Shown here piece by piece: positions 8,099-12,759 of a stretch of DNA of 12,759 bases. The notes under the pieces were generated by a model. That model did no database searches. It was not told the origin of the DNA and saw nothing but the letters and a program-made list of their open reading frames with translations. The stretch lies in contig JAABOA010000023.1 of the NCBI GenBank assembly GCA_015680635.1, forward strand, positions 2,839 through 15,597. The letters run 5' to 3'. Both the position numbers and the translations under genes were made by a program. Every line of letters begins with the position of its first letter. Positions within the stretch are counted from its first letter, which is position 1. This DNA comes from Lunasporangiospora selenospora (taxonomy: Eukaryota > Mortierellomycota > Mortierellomycetes > Mortierellales > Mortierellaceae).

Positions 8099-8659
8099 AT
8101 AAAAATGTGAACAGACAAAAAGAAAAAGAAAAAAAAAGGCTATCAATGACATGAAATGCAAGCCAAGGTTGAGAGAAAGGCCATCCCTTTCGCAATCTAA
8201 TGGGCGGTCCAAGAGTTGTCAGCGATACCGTGTGGCTAACTGTACTGAGAGAGAGGAAGTACCAGTACCCAAACCGTCGCCCCAAGGAACAGCCAGAGAA
8301 AAAGACCCAGAGATTCTCATACGGGTCAGCAAGGGCAAATACTGCTTGTGTTATCACTCGACGGTTGGTCTCGGAGGATTCGCAATTAATTTAAGAAGCG
8401 AGTCGGCTGGATTGTGTTGCCGAGGTGAATTTTTTTTTGCACTACATCCCAAGTTTTTAATACACACTTTTGTAGTTTATCACTATCAGAGTTTTCTTAG
8501 GGTTAGCTGGCTACGACACAAGTGATCTTTCCCAACGGGCATACCCGCCCCTGCCTCGCTAGGCAAGACGTTGTGCCTCCTTGCAAACGCAGAAAACTAT
8601 GGACCCCAATCCTTGTTTTTCACGTCGCACAGGCCTCTATTCTTTAAAAAAAAATGCCT
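8099..8659. other. Stretch without a supported gene
   Basis: Open + strand frames here (8151-8525 and 8200-8394) overlap and both contain partly protein-like sequence, for example VAPRNSQRKRPRDSHTG in a third frame. None has a convincing start or continues. It may be further decayed coding DNA. A small GCCT/AGGC hairpin lies at 8553-8564. No RNA gene was seen. Confidence 0.4.
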
Positions 8660-9510
8660 TTACAGTGAAATCTCAGTCAACAAACCCAAAAATCTGTCGA
8701 TCTGCCACTTTTGGAAAACTATTATTTCTTTAGAATCGCCATCTGGCGACCCCACCCATTCGCTCCACGAATGGAGCTGTGGTAACACCACTGAAACTCA
8801 TACGAAGAGCTTTGTCTTCATCCTGATACGTCTCAGCACCTGGACAACGGATCTTGCCATAATAGTCCCCAAGGTGTTCTTGTCTCCTAAACCCACACTC
8901 ATTATATTCATCTAGTCTGTCCGTGTCAAATCCTCCTTGCCCCGTGTAGGAACAATCCCTCGGTAAAGGTCTTCCACAGACCATCGTCAAAAGTCGGTAG
9001 AATTCCGAAATCTATGATTCCACCATCTTCGTTGTCCCAGTCAAATGGGGTATTGTTATGATTGCTGTTGTTGTTTTTACATATGATGTTGTTGATGAGT
9101 CTCCTTCTGTTGTGATCGTTCATTGTTTGCTGACAAAATTATTTGTATTGTCTGGATTTTGCCAGGAGCCATTGAGCCAGGAGCGGACGCGCTCTCAAGT
9201 AAATTTCAACGCACGCATGATTGTATGTGTGATCTTGGCAAGATCATCAAGTATCCTTTGCACCTCTTGATGCTGAACTACAATCTATTGAACAAATGCC
9301 TTATAGCTTCAGACCTCTTTTCTACGCTCATTCTTTTCTTCCTCTTACTGCATGGTATACTTTTTCAACTATTCGTTTGTGACAATATTTTTTGAGCAGT
9401 AGATAACGGGCCACTAAACCATTACGTTCCGGCAGTGTCAAATTTAGATTTGATGTCATTGCAGCCACACATCAGGAGTCAGAGTGAAGTAAAGAGCCTC
9501 CTTCCGGATA

Positions 9511-9532
9511 CAGTCAGCATTCAGTCAGCATT
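9511..9532. repeat. Tandem 11-base duplication CAGTCAGCATT x2
   Basis: Two exact adjacent copies inside the minus-strand relic. The in-frame TGA at 9525-9527 lies within this duplication, so the event may have helped break the frame. Confidence 0.9.
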
Positions 9533-9894
9533 TATGAACCTCATTAAGCGCAAATCCACACAAGTCATCAGATATCTGCCTTTTCATCCGCTAGATAATT
9601 TTATTAACCTCATTTGTTCTCATCTCGATTGGGGTTCCTTCAGCTAAAGCCGAACTGGGCATGATATCGAAACCAGTATCAATCGATCTGCATACTTCGC
9701 CTACGTTGGTCACATCCTCAACAGGATTAATATTTCTTTTGCAGAGCCAGGGCTTTCAGCGACGTCCACAACAGAGCCAATGTCAGGTGTCAGAGCAAAG
9801 GCGGGTCTTACCAGCTTCCGCATCCTGTTTTGCATTATTCACAGGAGCAGTATCTTCAATAATAGGGAGAGCAGCCTTGGCTGGCGCTTTGTTC

Positions 9895-9905
9895 GGGGGG
9901 GGGGG
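9895..9905. repeat. G11 homopolymer (C11 on the minus strand)
   Basis: Eleven G bases. On the minus strand the protein-like frames on the two sides differ by one base, so a slippage change here, or a base-call error, is the likely cause of the frame jump between the proline-rich part and the Ala-rich part of the relic. Confidence 0.95.
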
Positions 9906-10207
9906 TGGCTGCAAGTTTTGATTTTTGTGTCTGCTTTAAACAGTGAGATTTCAGGCACTAGGTTGATGGAGGTTTTCTAAACGGAGAGCGCCTCTTCGGG
10001 GGAGGAGTGACTGCCTTGGTGACAGTGCGGTCCGTGCCCCCAAACGACTATTTATCAGCAGCCACAGAATCACCACTCCCACACAGGCTTCGTTCAAAGA
10101 TACCACATTCGCCCCCACCTCCCCTTGGGTACTGGTTGGGATCATTTCTTTTCGCATGATAAGATCCCCTACCCAACGCAGACTACCCCTTTTAATCCAT
10201 TACCGCC

Positions 10208-12759
10208 ATGTCATCAGAGTCTGAGAGAAGAGAAGCTCCATCAGAGACTCAGATGAGCCAACAGGAATCATCCACACCATCTACCATGACATCCCCTGTG
10301 CCAGACACGCCCTCTGCAACATGTATCAGAAGTACAAGGAGCCGACCCCAGTGCGAAGACGAGAACAATGCTCATTCATCGAAACGCTCCAAGCCTACCA
10401 ATGCACCTTGGAAAGGGACACGAACGAGTACGACCAAAGACATTGAACAAGGTCAACCCAAGGACTCGTGTGCGCCATCACAACCTCAGACCCTCGAGAC
10501 TGTTCCTCCTTCTCAAGAGTCAGTCCAGCAGGAGTCAGCCCTACTGGACTTTAGTCCAGAACCAGGGCTTCTCGCTTATAAACCCATCAACCCTCTAAGT
10601 CTACACGAGATCCGGATCAATGTGGGTCGGTTCATGGATCGCAGGGAGCTTTGGAGCTGCATTCTCGTTTGCGAGGCCTGGAAAGAATCCTTCGAACCCT
10701 TTCTTTGGAGAAATCTCAAGCCCGTCTACAAAAATGTCCTTGGCGGGACCAATGACTATCCTCCGGTCAGACTATTGAAGAAGAACGCTCATTTGATCCG
10801 ATCATTCGAATTCAATGGACATGGGACTGTGCTGCCTGGGATGATCAACAACCCTAATATCACCTATTCAAGCAGTCTCGACGTAGTAGCTAATTGGCAT
10901 CCAACACCACAAGATCTTATCCAAGAGGAAAGCTGGGAATACATTGACGAGGACTTGTCGGAAGAAGACGTACAGCTTGGCTATACAAGTGGTTCCTTAA
11001 TTGGAAGGGGAATCAAACGATTGAGGAGGGATGAGGAACTGGACGATGAATCTTTGAGTGATTTTGAAGCAAGGATTCTTCGGAAACGTAAGGAAAGGGA
11101 AGCTCGAGCAACAGAGATCCAGGCGATCCGCAAAGCCAATCGTCGCAAGAACGCCGTGTCCAAAATCCTGAATGACACCACTGACTATCGGTCACGGACG
11201 TGTAACAAACTGGAACGACTTATCCTCAGGGATGTTCGCTTCTCACGCGATCGTGGTTGCTATTACAAAAACTGGCTGCAGCTCATGACCGAGAACGAAG
11301 CAACTTTAAACACGTTTGAACTGCATTACGGCGTTCGCATCTTTGAAGCATTTCAGGAAATTTTCAATCGAATCGTGTCCATGACCCATTTGACCGAGCT
11401 TGTACTTGTCGAAAATGATATCGACTCGACCAAGCTTACACCATTTCTCCGGACATTATGTCTCCGACTCCAAAGACTGGAACTTCGGAACGTGCGCGTC
11501 GACTATGGATCGCCCACCGGCCAACTGAACGAATCGATACCACTCATGAGAAAGATGAAATCATTGACGCTACGGAACGTTCTTGGTCGAACGACTCGGT
11601 TTTCGCTGGATTTTATCAAGCAATGCCCCAACATTGTTGAGCTTGGGCTCTCCATCCAATATGTCATCCAACCGACAGAGATCTCCAAGATCCTGGAGGA
11701 AAAGGTGCCTCATGTGACCCATCTCTCCTTTTTTACAACCTCTCTCTCGGACTATGGGGTCTCTCAAGTCATCAAATCTGTGCCCCAAATTCAGAAGCTG
11801 GACCTTTCCCGAACCGTATTTGGGCTGATGGCGACCAACAACTTGATAACGCGACACTGCTATTCTATCTCGTATCTGGATGTTCGGGGGTGCAGCAATT
11901 TGACGGGATCCATGATCCAGCGCATCTTGGGCGAATGTCGCAATATCCGGTCGTTTAAAGCCGATATGGTCGAGGCTAAAAACATTGTCTACAATTCTGT
12001 GTATCCATCCTGGGCTTGCCTCGGCATCCAGGAGCTTGTCTTGGACATTAGAGGTGACCCCAACAGTAGGGAGACCTCTTGGATGGTGTACAGGCAACTT
12101 GCGCAATTAACATGTTTAGAGTATTTGGATATCAGTCGATCCAAAGTTCGACCGCCAAACCTATCGAATGACACAAGTCTTTCAAGCAGCCTTTCCGGCC
12201 CTTACCCTAACTTCTTCACTTCGCTATCGACCAACGACTCTAGCAATATGACCAATAACAGTAGCAGTAATGATAATTCAGCCTCCAGCAATAACACCGC
12301 CACCACTATACAGTCAAAGCGTTGGAATGTTTCTGCTACTGGGGAAGGTTATTCCAACAGTCTGACCCTCGGTTTAGAGTCAGGTCTCAAAGAACTCCGG
12401 ACGCTTGTGAACCTTCGTCAAATCACCTTTCGAGGCATTGTTCATAACGATTTTGGACTGGTGGAGCTCAACTGGATGGCCAAGGCCTGGCCACGGCTGG
12501 AGGCGATTGGAGGTCAACTACAGGAGAAACGGGGGGCACAGTACAACCCAGCCATTATGTATTATACAGAAGAGAACGAAGGGGCCGTTTTGGGTGAAGG
12601 TCTGAGCGACTTGACGGAAGGGACAACTCCTCTGGTAGGTAATCCCTCGATATCATCCTCAACCACAGCAACCATAGCAGCCACAGCGGCCACAGCAGCC
12701 ACAGCAGCACAGTCATCATCGTCATCGTCATCGTTACCATCGCTGTCGACATCGTCTTC
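10208..12759 (+). CDS. F-box/LRR protein, 3' end outside window
   Basis: From ATG 10208, the first after an in-frame TAA at 10193-10195, the frame stays open for 850 codons to the window edge. Residues 1-125 are a Ser/Pro/Gln-rich, probably disordered head. Residues about 129-172 (INPLSLHEIRINVGRFM...SCILVCEAWKE...LWRNLKP) resemble an F-box for binding Skp1 in an SCF ubiquitin ligase. A strongly charged helical insert lies at about 270-325. LRRs run from about 334 to 650: KLERLILRDV, LTELVLVENDI, LQRLELRNV, MKSLTLRNV, IQKLDLSRT, and ISYLDVRGCSNLTGSMIQ, the last being AMN1-like. A Ser/Asn-rich loop (about 652-701) interrupts them, and another Leu-rich part follows (LRQITFRGI). From about 816 it is Ala/Thr then Ser-rich. 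Substrate unknown. The stop and any 3' introns are not visible. Confidence 0.88.
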   Translation, partial: MSSESERREAPSETQMSQQESSTPSTMTSPVPDTPSATCIRSTRSRPQCEDENNAHSSKRSKPTNAPWKGTRTSTTKDIEQGQPKDSCAPSQPQTLETVPPSQESVQQESALLDFSPEPGLLAYKPINPLSLHEIRINVGRFMDRRELWSCILVCEAWKESFEPFLWRNLKPVYKNVLGGTNDYPPVRLLKKNAHLIRSFEFNGHGTVLPGMINNPNITYSSSLDVVANWHPTPQDLIQEESWEYIDEDLSEEDVQLGYTSGSLIGRGIKRLRRDEELDDESLSDFEARILRKRKEREARATEIQAIRKANRRKNAVSKILNDTTDYRSRTCNKLERLILRDVRFSRDRGCYYKNWLQLMTENEATLNTFELHYGVRIFEAFQEIFNRIVSMTHLTELVLVENDIDSTKLTPFLRTLCLRLQRLELRNVRVDYGSPTGQLNESIPLMRKMKSLTLRNVLGRTTRFSLDFIKQCPNIVELGLSIQYVIQPTEISKILEEKVPHVTHLSFFTTSLSDYGVSQVIKSVPQIQKLDLSRTVFGLMATNNLITRHCYSISYLDVRGCSNLTGSMIQRILGECRNIRSFKADMVEAKNIVYNSVYPSWACLGIQELVLDIRGDPNSRETSWMVYRQLAQLTCLEYLDISRSKVRPPNLSNDTSLSSSLSGPYPNFFTSLSTNDSSNMTNNSSSNDNSASSNNTATTIQSKRWNVSATGEGYSNSLTLGLESGLKELRTLVNLRQITFRGIVHNDFGLVELNWMAKAWPRLEAIGGQLQEKRGAQYNPAIMYYTEENEGAVLGEGLSDLTEGTTPLVGNPSISSSTTATIAATAATAATAAQSSSSSSSLPSLSTSS
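12662..12738 (+). repeat. Coding low-complexity tract (Ala/Thr then Ser)
   Basis: GCA/GCC/ACA codons in 9-base periods of the GCAGCCACA type are followed by TCA/TCG serine codons, in frame within the F-box/LRR gene. Such tracts change length by slippage without breaking the frame. Confidence 0.85.

Larger units (their letters stand above)
8660..10143 (-). pseudogene. Long broken protein-coding gene, unknown family
   Basis: Reading the minus strand from 10143 gives a chain of protein-like pieces in changing frames: a basic proline-rich part (TVTKAVTPPPKRRSPFRKPP) with TAG stops at 10048-10050 and 9958-9960; after the C11 run, NKAPAKAALPIIEDTAPVNN; then PAFALTPDIGSVVDVAESP; then 46 open codons (9594-9731) with EVCRSIDTGFDIMPSSALA. 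The same frame continues past TAG 9591-9593 (RMKRQISDDLCGFALNEVHK) and TGA 9525-9527 (ADCIRKEALYFTLTPDVWLQ). Later pieces are LTLPERNGLVARYLLLKKY (9331-9459), VQRILDDLAKITHTIMRAL and SWLNGSWQNPDNTNNFVSK (9120-9284, two stops), FDWDNEDGGIIDFGILPTF (8926-9123), TDRLDEYNECGFRRQEHL (8730-8990) and EIIVFQKWQIDRFLGLL, ending at TAA 8660-8662. I do not recognise the family. Sustained sense between repeated stops and shifts supports a decayed gene. Confidence 0.6.

Noticed and set aside
7977-8357. 126-codon minus-strand open frame
   Set aside because: It runs through the whole inverted repeat and a poly-A tract; composition is Phe/Ser-rich without a domain.
9123-9395. + strand open frame with a hydrophobic, membrane-like C-terminal end
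   Set aside because: It is the complement of the better supported minus-strand relic; its hydrophobic part comes from the A/G-rich minus-strand codons.
9661-9980. Overlapping + strand frames with a Gly run
   Set aside because: The Gly run is only the G11 homopolymer, and the minus strand gives more convincing protein sequence here.
1-12759. CRISPR array, tRNA or rRNA genes
   Set aside because: No spaced direct repeats of array type and no tRNA-like arms or rRNA segments were seen; the window is eukaryotic.

Overview
The window looks like nuclear DNA of a filamentous fungus, most likely an early-diverging one of the Mortierellomycotina type. The evidence is compact spliced genes with short introns (85-123 bases, GT...TAG), AATAAA signals close behind stop codons, short simple-sequence tracts between genes, and several F-box or leucine-rich-repeat (LRR) genes. 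The lineage is inferred from gene style only.

Left part (1-5660), all on the + strand: the 3' end of an LRR protein gene (1-1835); a complete five-exon gene for the type II protein arginine methyltransferase PRMT5 (2015-4414, 654 residues after splicing); and a small F-box protein with two Cys-x2-Cys pairs (4624-5382). The gaps between them are only about 180-210 bases and hold (CT)n, ATTA and CCTT tracts.

Middle part (about 5660-10200): no intact gene was found. It holds at least two broken coding regions on the minus strand (6356-7286 and 8660-10143) and a weaker one on the + strand (7486-7963). They show as runs of protein-like sequence that jump frame and are cut by stops; none was recognised. 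A 100-base near-perfect inverted repeat with TA at both ends (7999-8098) looks like a MITE that landed in this decayed DNA.

Right part (10208-12759): the 5' 850 codons of a large F-box/LRR protein gene running off the window end.

The most notable point is in PRMT5. The catalytic domain is well conserved, with the SAM-binding motif, the double-E loop and the FSWFP loop. However, exactly three residues are missing from the segment that normally reads TYEVFEKDP, removing the position of human Phe327, which helps set symmetric dimethylation. The F-box genes probably act as substrate adaptors of SCF ubiquitin ligases; no direct functional link to PRMT5 is visible.
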